In this document: positions 1-10,692 of the stretch, in pieces
Position numbering within the stretch: position 1 is the first letter of the stretch
Layout: each line of letters starts with the position of its first letter
Assembly (NCBI RefSeq): GCF_026745355.1
Contig: NC_079210.1
Span: 18,580,271 to 18,644,270, forward strand
Reading direction: 5' to 3'
DNA: 64,000 nt
Source of the DNA: Beta vulgaris subsp. vulgaris
Taxonomy: Eukaryota; Streptophyta; Magnoliopsida; Caryophyllales; Amaranthaceae
Notes under the pieces: generated by a model
What the model saw: the letters and a program-made list of their open reading frames with translations, nothing else
The model's database searches: none
Told to the model about the DNA's origin: nothing
Position numbers and translations under genes: made by a program

Positions 1-540
1 AATAAGAAACTGGTTCCTGATGTTACCAAGGCTGCCAATCATGCTCAGTTCTCCATGGCCGAGCAGGAGTTACTGCACCAGCAGTCGAAAACGTCCTGGG
101 AAAAACGGTCGGCTGAGATGGAGTCCCAAATTAAAAACTATCTCCTCCGGCTGACCAGCCTTCTGGACGAGAGGGGCTCTCTCCAGAATGAGAGGAATGT
201 GGCCTTGCTGGCCGCGGCGGAACTCAGAAGAGAGAACTGCTATCTCCAAGGGAAGGGCCATATGCTGAAGTTGGAACTTTGGGCTACCGAGGAGGCGGCC
301 AAGGAGGCTATGAACGAAGTGATTAATACTTCGAAAACTTGGGCTGTGCAGGCCTTTGAAATGCTGGCCGAGGAGGACGATATCCCTAGATATGTTCGCC
401 GACTAGAATTTCAAGAGAGTCTGCACAAGGCTAACATTAAAGGGGAGGAACCCCCCGTCTTCCAAGAATCCTCTGAAGATGAAGAGGAAGACGAAGCTGA
501 AGCCCAAGACGAAGACAACAACACTCCTCCAGAGGCTTAA
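1..540 (+). CDS. Antisense additional ORF (aORF) of Gypsy-1, 5'-partial
   Basis: The frame is open from base 1, so the ORF starts before the window; the first ATG seen is at 55. It encodes 179 residues here: a helical, charge-rich, probably coiled-coil stretch over the middle and a strongly acidic E/D tail in the last 40 residues, ending in TAA at 540. It lies on the strand opposite to Gypsy-1 gag-pol and between the pol stop (3097) and the missing 3' LTR. That is where Retand-like Tat elements carry an extra antisense ORF. No enzymatic motif is visible and the function is unknown. It is the only Gypsy-1 reading frame without a visible break, but only part of it can be seen. Confidence 0.6.
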   Translation, partial: NKKLVPDVTKAANHAQFSMAEQELLHQQSKTSWEKRSAEMESQIKNYLLRLTSLLDERGSLQNERNVALLAAAELRRENCYLQGKGHMLKLELWATEEAAKEAMNEVINTSKTWAVQAFEMLAEEDDIPRYVRRLEFQESLHKANIKGEEPPVFQESSEDEEEDEAEAQDEDNNTPPEA

Positions 541-848
541 CTTTCCCCATTCCCCCTCTGGGCCGCAGGCCTTTTTGTACTTGTAGCTTTTTAGTTTTGC
601 TTATTGATTTTTTAGATTAGCTTGTAATCTTTTCCTTTATCTATAAAAGATTTATCTTTTTCCTTCTCCAATGCTTTAAACTTTCATGCCATGGACGCCT
701 TGTTTTATGATTGAACATTTATGCCTAAGTACAAAAGCAATTCGTCCTAACATACTTCGTCTGATCCAATAGCTCTTTTTGGCTGAGTAGATCAAGACGT
801 TCATCTGTTGCCTAAGTAAAAACTTAATAAATGCCAAGTTAGTAACTT
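541..848. other. Gypsy-1 non-coding spacer after the aORF
   Basis: This AT-rich stretch follows the aORF stop and runs to the CACTA-1 target site. I see no gene; it holds the likely 3' untranslated region of the antisense transcript and spacer of the gypsy element. Confidence 0.5.
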
Positions 849-2522
849 CACTAGTACAGAAAAGGCAATTTGCGTCGGATGTGAGGCGCCTATTTGCGTC
901 GGACTTCGGTACGACGCCAAAGGCCTCGACGCAAATGACCCAAAATGATCTGCGTCGTATGAGAAACGACGCAGATGGTTGAGCTATTTGCGTCGCACGT
1001 TTATACGGTGCGACGCAAATTGTAATTTTTTTTTTTTGGGAAAAAATAATAATATTATGAACTAAGAATTACGATCACAGTAAGAATTCAACGAATCTTA
1101 TTTATATACACAATTTCTTGCATTCAATTGAATGTGCGAATTCCCTTAAAATCAAATTGTATACAAACAATTATATTCCTTTTATTGCTTCAAATTACAA
1201 ATTATATACATATTTGCTTAAATTAAACTTAAATAATCAAACATCATCTCTATATTTGATCTCTCACGTCATCAACTTCGGCGTTTGAGGAAGAATTCTC
1301 CAGATCTGGGATTGAACTGAAAAAACACAAATAACCCAAATCTGTAAAATAACCCAAATTAAGACAAAAAAAATCGAAATCAAAACCAAAAAAGAGGGAG
1401 TGAGATGAAGAACGAAATTAAAATAAACAAAATCTGTAAAAAAAGCCCAAATAACGATCTGGAAAAACGAAAACGAAAAACACAGGCGAAAATCAAAAAA
1501 CAAGGAGGTATTCAAACACATCCGGAAAGAATGACAAACAACGAAAAATTAAAACAAGCGAAAAAAAAATGTAAAAAACAGAAAGTTACCTTTCACGAAG
1601 GATTTGCATTTCACGAAGGATCTCGAAAGTTAAGAACAAAAATAAACGAATGCATTTCACGAAAGATGGAGCAGATCTAGAGATGAACATAGATGTCGGG
1701 GAGTTTTCCGTTGAACTTCAAATCGAAAACATCGAAAACTTCGCCGGAGAGGTTGCGTTCCTGCGTCGGAGAGAGAGGGGTGAGAGAGACGATTCTCCAA
1801 AACATCGAAAACTTAGCCGGAGACATAGCGCGGCTACAGCGGCCATCTGGGTTTTAAAAAATGTGGAAAAGAGAGTTCAAGTTCAGCCCACTTAATTAAT
1901 CTAAAAATTAACCAATAAAAAGAGTCCAACAATCTCAAGATTACCTTTGCAGAAGAAGTTTGAAGAAGTTTGAAGAAAATTCGCTATCTATATGAGTTAC
2001 ATGTTTGAAGAAGTTTGAAGAACTTACCAAAAAATACCGATTCTTCTCTTATTGGATTTAAAACATGGATTGTGGATGCGTTAGAGAGGGAAGGAGAGAG
2101 AGAGGGGGAAGGAGAGAGAGAGAGCGGCATTAGAGAGGGAAGGAGAGATGTGAGAGACGCTAGCTAGATAGTTTTTAGGGTTTTAATTAATGGGTGAGAG
2201 AAACGCGTTAGAGAGGGAAGGAGAGAGAGACGCGTTTATGGGCCCAATGTGCGTCGGATGGTAGACTCGGTGCGACGCACATTAGGCTCAATCCCCCAAA
2301 CTGAGCTTACAATATGCGTCGCACAGGAGCTGGGTGCGACGCACAAAGGTAATTTGCGTCGCACTTACCTACGGTGCGACGCATATTGCTCGTATGCTGA
2401 TATGAATATTGATGTTTTGCGTCGAGTGCTCTTTGTCATGCGACGCACAAAGGTAATTTGCGTCACTTCCGTGTCTGTGCAACGCAAATCCGGGGACACA
2501 AATCATCATTTTTCTACTAGTG
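849..2522. mobile_element. CACTA-1: non-autonomous CACTA (En/Spm) transposon
   Basis: The element starts with CACTAGTACAGAAAAGG at 849 and ends with CTACTAGTG at 2522, so the tips are inverted CACTAGTA. It is flanked by the 3-bp duplication CTT (846-848 and 2523-2525), as expected for CACTA transposases. Subterminal regions are packed with copies of TTTGCGTCG and its complement CGACGCAAA (roughly 869-1020 and 2250-2490), the usual transposase-binding repeats of this superfamily. The interior (1020-2240) is A-rich and purine-rich with no transposase motif, so the 1674-bp element must be mobilised in trans. It is inserted in the Gypsy-1 spacer. Confidence 0.88.
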
Positions 2523-3096
2523 CTTGTTCGGCCTGAATTTTGACAATCATTCGTTATAGAACAAAGACTTAGTTATTTTTAACAAATTATGTCCCTATAT
2601 GCCCCCCTTCTTGGACGAGGGGGTTCTGGTAACCTTCCTTTGCTTCAAGAAGGAAAAAGACCATGATTTGCTTAAATAACTTGGACGTTTTATGAAGGTG
2701 ATTGCAATCCGTCCATCTTTGTTAAATTGTGAAATAACTTGTTCCTTTACTAAGGTTGTTATTTCTAAGTTTTGGCTTTTGGACAGATTGTAGGATACCT
2801 TTACTAAGGCGTCCTAATTCCAGCCGACCTTGTTTTGGAGATGTTTAACTTTTTAAGTAAACAGACGGCCAATTTTATGTACTTATCCATATTAGGATGA
2901 TGACATGTTGGCCGATCTCCTAATAGAAGGTGCTTTTACTTGTTGTTTAGTTTTATTAGTTAGATGTGGACGATGGTATGTAACTTAAGCAAATAAATAA
3001 AACAGAAAGACAATCATAGGAGGGAAGTAGAACTGTATTATATGAATTCCGCTTGACGAAGAGCCAAGGTACATGTATACATTTCTACTTTTTTCA
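2523..3096. other. Gypsy-1 non-coding spacer between pol and aORF
   Basis: This stretch resumes the gypsy spacer after the CACTA-1 duplication and ends at the pol stop codon. No ORF or repeat of note is visible. Confidence 0.5.
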
Positions 3097-3162
3097 TTAC
3101 ACTTTCTTAAGAAATCTTAAACATAGTATTTTTTTCAAAGTATCAGAATTCCACGTCCTAGG
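3097..3162 (-). pseudogene. Displaced C-terminal end of Gypsy-1 pol
   Basis: Read on the minus strand across the CTAGG target site, the pol frame that stops at the copia LTR (17756) continues here with a P-R-T-W-N motif and ends in TAA at 3099-3097. P-R-T-W-N followed by a short L-K/K-rich tail is the usual end of Tat-type pol proteins. The copia insertion therefore cut off only about the last 20 codons. Joining the two flanks with one CTAGG copy restores the frame, which supports both the insertion site and the element boundaries. Confidence 0.8.
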
Positions 3163-4489
3163 TGTTGAACCCTGGTTTTGATGATGACAAAGAAACAAAG
3201 ATGCAAACTAAGTAGTGAACTAATGAGTTATCTAAGTGTATGATTTTTAAGGTATCAATGAAAGGAACTAGGAGAATACGAAGTCAAGGAAGAAGTCAAG
3301 AGAGGATTTCAAAGGCTAAGTAAAGAAGTTTCTATAAGTCGAAACTGGAGCAAGCATTGGATCAAGAAGAATAAAAGCAAGGCGTTTCATTTTCTAGTTC
3401 CATTGTAAAGGAACAAAGTAAGGATGGTAAGGAACATTGGCAGTTTTATTTGAGAATGAGAGTTTGTTCCTTATGGCACTAAACGAATCTATTAAAGAAA
3501 CTTGATTTATAAAGGAACTAGACTTAGGCGTGCTGTAAAATAACGGTACAATAATGAATTGAGTAAGTCATGCCTAAATAATAGGAAATCAGTTTTGCTA
3601 AAGTGAAAATCAGTTTTTAAATAGAAAATCTTTTTTAAAGAAAAGATTTTGTTTTTCGAAAAAGATAAGAAAAATATTTATCCGGTTTTTATGAAAAGTT
3701 TATTTAAAAGTAATATTTTCTTAAAGATTAAAATTCATTTTAATAATAAACATATTTAAACTGATTTTCGGATAAAGCTCAAGATTAGGAGTTGTGGCTA
3801 AAATATATCCACGTTCAAAATGAGATCATGGAATCATGGGACATTATGAGGAACGTGTTCCTTAGGGGAAGGAACATCATGGGTTAATGGACTTAACATG
3901 AACTCGATTTAATTCCCAGTTCTTTGTGTTTGTCACTATAAATATTTGAAGTCTAAATAAGTTCCAAAGTGTCTCACTAAGTAATTAAGTGAGTTTAACT
4001 AATTAAGTGTCAGTGCCTTCATTCTCTCATAATAGCCATTTGTTCTTTGCTTTCTTACTCTAATTCCACTAAGCTTATTTCGATCAATTGTATTTTGGTT
4101 TTTGGGGTAAGGGAACTTTGAGTGAAGTTCTGTAAGAGAGAAGCTTTGAGTAAGCTTGTAGAGTGAGAAAACTTCGAGTGAAGTTGAGAGGAACTACTGT
4201 TAAGGGAACAGTGGCTCAGGAACTTGAGTTTAGGAACTCAAGGTGGGGCTCGAGTTAGAATTAGGTTGTAACAAAGTTGTTTGGCCTAATTAGTGAAAGA
4301 GTTGAGTTTAAAATCCCTAGTGGTCGAGGTTGTTTCTTCTTGTTGGGCCCAAGAAGTTTTTCCTCGTAAAAATCCCTTGTGTTCCTCTAGCTTGTTTATT
4401 CGTTTAAGTTTTAATTTCCGCAAAAAGTTACGTTTATTTCTACACCTACAATTCACCCCCCCTCTTGTAGTGTTCCTAGGGAAATAACA
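3163..4489 (+). repeat. Copia-1 5' LTR
   Basis: 1327 bp, begins TGTTGAACCC and ends AAATAACA. It matches 16417-17750 along its whole length with scattered substitutions and short indels. For example, it lacks about 20 bases near 3470 that the right LTR keeps. A short ORF near its 3' end recurs in every copy and is a by-product of LTR conservation, not a gene. Confidence 0.95.
3937..3944 (+). promoter_or_regulatory. TATA box of the Copia-1 5' LTR promoter
   Basis: TATAAATA lies at 3937-3944, about 550 bp before the LTR end. The same box is kept at 17198-17205 in the right LTR, and on the minus strand at 52072-52079 in Copia-2. Its conservation in all three LTRs supports a promoter role. Confidence 0.65.
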
Positions 4490-4491
4490 AT

Positions 4492-4503
4492 TGGTATCAG
4501 AGC
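4492..4503 (+). other. Copia-1 primer-binding site (initiator tRNA-Met type)
   Basis: TGGTATCAGAGC lies two bases after the 5' LTR. It is complementary to the 3' end of plant initiator tRNA-Met, the usual primer for plant copia elements. Confidence 0.9.
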
Positions 4504-4554
4504 TAGAACTCACGTAAGATAGGAAACCCTATTGAGAAAAAGATCCAAGGAACA

Positions 4555-6360
4555 ATGAATACCACCGAGAAACTTGAAGAAGGTTATTCCACTCAAAGGC
4601 CTCCTATGTTCAATGGGAAGTACTACAACTATGGAAGAACCGCATGGAGATATTCATCAAAGCTGAAAACTATCAGGTATGGAGAGTCATTGAAGTTGGT
4701 GATTTCGAAGTCACAACTACAAATGACAAAAATGAGGTAACTCTAAAACCCCTCTCTGATTATGACAAATCTGATTTTGAAAAAATGGAAGTAAATGCCA
4801 TGGCTATTAAACTGTTGCATTGTGGACTTGGACCCCATGAACATAATAGGATCATGGGATGCAAATCCGCAAAGCAAATATGGGATTTACTAGAAGTAAC
4901 CCATGAAGGAACTAATGAAGTTAAAAGATCAAAAATTGATTTACTTATGAATCAATATGAACTGTTCTGCATGAAATCTAAGAAAGCATCGAGACATGTT
5001 TACTCGTTTTACTAACATTATTAATGAGTTGGCTTCTCTTGGAAAGTTTATTTCATCTGAGGAACAGGTTCGAAAGGTTCTTAGGAGTCTTCCTAAGGCA
5101 CAGATGGATGGCAAAGTCACCTCTTCAAGAAACAAAAGACTTCACTAAGTTCAACTTAGAACAGCTGGCAGGGTCACTTATGACTCATGAGCTTCACCTT
5201 GATACTGAATATGGTGAAAGCTCCAAATCAAAATCAATTGCTCTCAAAGCAGATGATGAAGATGATTCGGATTCAAGAAGAAGAAGCAGCCCTCATGGTT
5301 CAAAATTTTCAAAAGATGTATCAGGAACATGAAGAATGGAAACTTCAAAGGTAAAACTAAGAAATTTTCTAACAAAGCTGCTTGTCATAAATGTGGTAGT
5401 ACAGATCACTTCATCAAGGAATGTCCTCTTTGGGAAAATGACAAAACCAAAGAAAGGAACAAGGAACGCTTTGCTGAAAGGAACAAAGAATCAAAGCACC
5501 TTTCTCTAAGGCAAATGTGCGCAAAGCTATGATAGCTGCTTGGGGAGATTCAGAGACGGAAGAAGAAGAGGAACACCAACTGAAGAAACAGCAAACCTTT
5601 GCCTCATGGCAAACACTGACGAAAAAGAAGATGAAGAAAAAGTTGAGGTAAGTCAACATGGTCTTGAGTCAGACTTAGATTGTAAAACTAGGCCTGAAAT
5701 ATATGATCTTCTTTATGATGCAATTCTTGAATGTAGAGATGAACGTGAAAAACGTAAACAAACGGAACAAGCCTTAAAGGTTTCAAGGAACACATAGAAT
5801 GGCTTAAGAAAATGAGAACAGATGTTGAAACAAGATTCTTTGATTTATTTGATAAAAACTTAAAAATCAAAGAATGTTATGAAAGTTTGAAAAATGAAAA
5901 TTATCTAATTAATTTAGAGATTTCACACTTGAAGGAGTTTGTCCCTGTTCTGAGTTCCTTTGATATAAGATCAACCCTTTGAAAGGATACAGATCTGAGA
6001 TTGAAAATTTGAATAAAGAGAAAAATTTTAAAGGAACAGATCTTAGTCTTAAAAAGGAACTGGTTGTCGCAAGGAACAGAGGCAAAATCATGAGTTCCTA
6101 AGTGGATTGAGAAACCACAGACCAAAAGGAAGGAAGGTCTTGGTTTTGAAAACTACAAGAAAAGGAACAAGACAAAGAAATATGTTGATCTACCTAGTGA
6201 TAAATTTTGTATGTATTGTGCAAGGTAGGTCATTACATAAATCAATGTCAACTAAAATCTGAGATGATTGGCAAAAATGTGACAATAAGTAAGAAAAAAT
6301 GGGTTGTCAAAACAAATCCTAGTCAAGAACAGGAACCCACGAAAGATGGGGTTCCTACAA
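4555..6360 (+). pseudogene. Copia-1 gag, frameshifted
   Basis: The N-terminal F-N-G-K-Y-Y-N-Y motif and the I-W-D-L-L-E-V-T-H-E-G-T motif are typical of the copia Gag (UBN2-type) domain. A CCHC zinc knuckle (CHKCGSTDHFIKEC) lies around 5380-5430. The reading frame shifts several times (near 4640, 5015, 5330 and 5535), and the C-terminal coiled-coil part up to the protease has stops. It would have encoded the virus-like-particle capsid and RNA-binding nucleocapsid. It cannot give a full product as it stands. Confidence 0.85.
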
Positions 6361-6378
6361 CTAACAACTAGTTGATTT

Positions 6379-6713
6379 TTGCAGGTTGGAGTGAGGGGGA
6401 ACAACACATGGTATCTCGATAGTGGTTGTTCCAAGCACATGACAGGAGACAAAACTAAGTTTCTCTCACTCACAACCTATGAAGGTGGAAGTGTAACATT
6501 TGGTGATAATAAGAAAGGTAACATAGTTGCCATGGGTAAGGTTGGTAAGTCACCACTACACTCCATTGAAAATGTATTTTTAGTTGAAGGTCTAAAACAT
6601 AATTTATTAAGTATTTCTCAATTCTGTGACAAGGGAAATACTGTAAAATTTGATAAAGAAAAATGCTTGATCATCAACATTAAAACTAAGAAGGTTATCT
6701 TGGAAGGAACAAG
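6379..6713 (+). pseudogene. Copia-1 pol part 1: aspartic protease and start of GAG-pre-integrase
   Basis: A W-Y-L-D-S-G-C-S-K-H-M motif holds the D-S-G active site of the retrotransposon aspartic protease, followed by the F-G-D-N segment and L-L-S-I-S-Q-F-C-D. The frame is open until CACTA-2 cuts it at 6713. The missing continuation starts again at 10693. Confidence 0.88.
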
Positions 6714-9700
6714 CACTACAAGAAAAACAAGCATCTACAACGAGATTTCCCGTTGTTGAAACGCCCAATCTTGTCGTAAAAGCCCTTTTACGACGAGAAA
6801 CGCGCCTGGTCGTCGCTCGTCGTAAAAGGCTTCGTCGTTAAAAACTTTACAACCAGATTTTGCTCCTCGTCGTAAATACTTAGTTACAACCAGATCAAAC
6901 CTCGTCGTTAATCATTGTTTTTTACGACCAGATTAGGGTCGTAATTATGGTTATTGAAATATTAAAAAGTTTGTAATTGCGACCATTCTTCTTGTCGTAA
7001 TTGAATGACATCTCATCGCAATAGAATTAATCTCGTCGTAAATCTATACCCACATCATTATTTCTTTTATATATAAAAAGTAATTTTTTTTATTCACCTT
7101 TAAGCAACATGTTACTCTATATGATCCTTATAATAATGTAATAACAACATTGAATTTGCGTTACAAAAGAAAATGTCTAAAAAGATAAATGAAAAAACAT
7201 GTATATATATTACTTCTTTTTAAAAAGAGTCAGATATACAAAAAAGCATTGCAAAATGTCATAAAAGTAGATCTCATCCATCCCTAACTTTGCATCCAAA
7301 GTATATAGATTTGTCTATACAAAAAAATTGCATCCAAAGTGCCCCATAGTGCTTCTAAGTAGTATATTTAAGCTTTGCATCCAAAATATCGAACGAAGAT
7401 TTACAAAAAATATGATGTCCTGCATGTGAGCCTTGAACAAAAGTGGTTCTAGTGCTGAGCTTCTAGTACCTACAGAAATTCATAGATATTATCATATTAG
7501 TACACAATACACAATACACATTACATAATCAATCTCATTCACAATATCCTCTGATTATTAGTCCCAAGCAAGTCAAATGTAACCTGTTAAAGTAACCTGA
7601 GCACCAAAAAGAGCTGCGATGCAGCTTGAAGCACACAAATTATTAGTCCCAAGCAAGTCAAATGTAAGCTATATAAATTACTATCTCTTAACATGGTTAA
7701 TGAATAATGAGCAATAGTATTTTTCATGTCATTGACTCAAAGTCTTAAGCGCAGTCATTTTGGTAATTCAAAATCTTCAAAACTTGGGCTGTCAAGATTT
7801 GTGAACCTCCCATTCTGTTCTTCACTTAATTGACATTAGGAAGAGGTTTATAGCGTTTGATATGATAGGTTTAATATTCCAAATCAAGTTCCAGGAGATA
7901 TTAGCTTCTGAAGGTGTTGAGTTCCTCGAATCTGCTAGTAAAAAGGTAATTCTTCTGCAGGTGCTACTCTCTGTTCTTTTGTTCTTAGATGTCTTAGTAC
8001 AATAATTTATACCCTTGTAGAGTTATATTTTACAGTAAGCTTTCCTTTAGTAGGTTATGCTAAGGGAAAAGAAGTTTGTTAAGCTTTGAGTAACTAGTCA
8101 CTACAACCTAGATCATCCTCGAATGAGAATAAGAAAGAACTCGCAATGATTTATAATTGGTTTTGATCGAATACTTCAATATTTAATTTTAGCCTAAACA
8201 CGGATTGTTTGCATGAAGCAGCACAGACTGACAATGGACATGTACTCGTGTCTTATATGAGTTCATGTGTCCAACTATTGTCCAAGTAACATAAAATTTA
8301 TCTGCTGGTTTTTTTTTTTTTTGTAGCTAAGAAGTGTAACTTGTTGGTCAGGTACCTCGGACAGCAATTGAAGGAAAGACAATATGTCTCTTCTTTTCAG
8401 CCAGCTAATATAGATAAGGTTTTTGTATGTACCCAACTAATCCACAGCCAGAGCCCTTTAAATAAAAAATAATCAATGAAAGAACAAGCAGCCATAGATC
8501 AAATGAAATGGAAGGCATATTCTATCAGATACAAGCTAGAGAAACGTAAAACAAAAGATGATTTTTTTTTCTTCTTCCCAAGTACAAAAATCTGAAAGAG
8601 GGAATGTAATACAAATGCCGACAAAAATAGCAAAGGCATATACCCTCCCCCCTCCCCCCAAAAGAAAAGCCCTTTCCCAATAATCCTCATTGAAAATCTC
8701 CTTAAACTAGTCAGTGCGTTGCTAGTCACCAAGAGTTTGTAGTGCTTAAGATTTGTTATAGAAAATGAAAATGTTTGGAGCAAATCTTATGTAGTGGCCC
8801 CTAAAGAATATAAGGGAGTATCCTAATTCTACACTATTGGGGACAAGTTAAGATTAGCCACCCTACATAAAGCTGCTAGTGCTCTACATATAGCATCAGC
8901 TTCAGTAAGCATTTTTTATAAAACTTTCAACACCTATTTCATATTCAGTGTTTAAACGATCACCTTTAGCAAATTTCATCCATTCCTTACAAGGTGCCAT
9001 TAGATTCTAAACAACTCAACCTGGATAAAATAAACTTTATTAACACAGCAACACATTTTGTACTTTGACAAAAGCAAGCAACTTAAATAAATTCCACCAA
9101 TGGATGCTTAGTGCTTGTGAAATAGAAAAATAATGATGTATGGTTAATGATGTAGTTAGTCCCAAAGCAAAGGCACCGGACAAAATTATTGCAGGCAACT
9201 ATCAATGGAGGAAATTAACATTGGTGAAGTTTTTTCTGTTTCATTTTTTCCTTTTCTTTGAAGGAACTTAACATGAAAATCAAATCAATGGAGTTATCAA
9301 ATAAAATAAAATGAAGCTTAGTGCACAAGACTGAAGATAGTTTACTAAAGACATCAACATTCAATGGTCTGATTAGTCCCACTCTAAAATTCAGGGATTC
9401 TTTGGTTGGTTTGAACTTTGAAGTTTTTCTTGTACCTCTTACTCCCTAATAGAAACAAATGGGGTATTTATAATGTGGCAACCCCCAAAACAGATTGCGA
9501 TTGGGTTGCCCAGGCTCCCATTAAGTAATGGGTATTTATATCAACTTAGCTATTTTGCAAACTCAAATCCAAGACAATTAAGTATACAACCAAATTTCTA
9601 AAACGTTAGAAATAAGACTATACTCTCTCTTCCTCCCTCTCCAGTTGACTCTCAATGGCAAGTGATATTAAGAAGCAAACTGCTCAAACCCATAAACAAG

Positions 9701-10689
9701 CAGCAACCCAACAATATTGGGAATTCGACCCAAAAATTTTACGCTCAAACCCAATCTTCTTGATTTAACTATCTTCGATGGAAATTAAAACAAATTTAAC
9801 GAAACGATTCTTCCGTGTTAAGATATATACAATGTCGTGTTACCGGACAACCAGAAACAGAGGGATTTCATAAATTTCAATTGCATAGCCAAAAATCCAA
9901 AACATCCACAATTTGCAAAAAAAAAAAAATTAATCAATGAGAAATCAGAAATATCAAACCTCTAAACTCGAGAAGATGCTGAAATTATCAGATTCTTGGG
10001 GTAAATTGGAAGCTTTCGAACTCCTGATGAACCGCAAGTGGCAATTCGGCCCAGAATTTTGATGCTTTCGAACTACTGATGAACCGGAAGTCGACAAAAA
10101 AATTACCCTTTCGAACTCCTACTGAACCGCAATATGTGATTTCGACATTGAGAATTTCGACTAAAGCTAATTGAATTGTGAGATAAAAACAGAATTTTTA
10201 TGAATTTGGCATCAAGATTCAGATTGTTTGAGAAAATCCGAAACCGCCATAGTCAGTGAGATGTGTAATGTTACTGTGCAAAGATGTATGGAAAGACGAA
10301 GGGTATTTTGCGAGCTCTCAAGTTTTTTTAATTAGGTTTTAATAATATTTTAGTCTTCTAAAACTAGTTTTGTTTTTTTTTTTTGGAAAAAGTCTTCTAA
10401 AACTAGTTGGGTGAGTCAAGAATAACGACGAGATTCAGAATATTTGTGTCATTGTAAATAAAGTTTAGAATATTTCCACCCGCGAAAAAAATCCCGCTTT
10501 CATTTTGGTGACATTTCAGTTGTTTCTGCGACAAGAATTTGATATCTACGACGAGATTTTAGCCTGGTCGCAACTAATATTTAGTTATAACGACCAAATG
10601 TAAGACCTGGTCGTTGATTTGTACCTTTTACAACGAGAATTCCGTCTGGTCGTAAATTTTGGTCGCCAATGTTTGTTTTTCTTGTAGTG
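6714..10689. mobile_element. CACTA-2: non-autonomous CACTA transposon inside Copia-1 pol
   Basis: It starts CACTACAAGAAAAACA at 6714 and ends with the near-perfect complement TTTTTCTTGTAGTG at 10689. The 3-bp duplication is AAG (6711-6713 and 10690-10692). Copia-2 near 58680 shows the uninterrupted site with a single AAG, which proves the borders. Subterminal zones (6740-7050 and 10420-10670) carry many copies of CGTCGTAAA and TTACGACGAG. At 3976 bp with no transposase motif it is non-autonomous. The interior includes a probable captured host gene piece (7889-8402) and three diverged copies of a TTTCGAACTCCTGATGAACC unit (10014-10140). Confidence 0.93.
7889..8402 (+). pseudogene. Probable captured nucleoredoxin-like gene fragment in CACTA-2
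   Basis: Two blocks read like consecutive exons of a plant nucleoredoxin. Block 1 (7889-7945) encodes ILASEGVEFLESASK and is followed by a GTAATT donor at 7946. Block 2 (8352-8402) follows a CAG acceptor and encodes EGKTICLFFSA. The E-G-K-T-I-x-L-x-F-S-A segment is the strand leading into the thioredoxin-fold active site of nucleoredoxins. Here the W-C-x-x-C that should follow is lost and a stop (TAA) takes its place. Capture of host exons together with an intron is known for CACTA elements. The match is from memory of the family, so this is an inference, and no product is expected. Confidence 0.5.
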
Positions 10690-10692
10690 AAG

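Noticed and set aside
1264..1895. Three short ORFs inside CACTA-1
   Set aside because: Low-complexity A-rich sequence with no protein family resemblance and no transposase motif.
849..2522. Regularly recurring TTTGCGTCG words considered as a CRISPR-like array
   Set aside because: Spacing is irregular, both orientations occur, and CACTA ends with a CTT duplication explain them; this is plant nuclear DNA.
4293..4487. Conserved 64-codon ORF in each copia LTR
   Set aside because: Kept only because the LTRs are copies of one sequence; no coding signature and it overlaps the LTR end.
8499..8783. 94-codon minus-strand ORF inside CACTA-2
   Set aside because: Composition low in complexity (poly-T/A translated as K and F runs); nothing recognisable.
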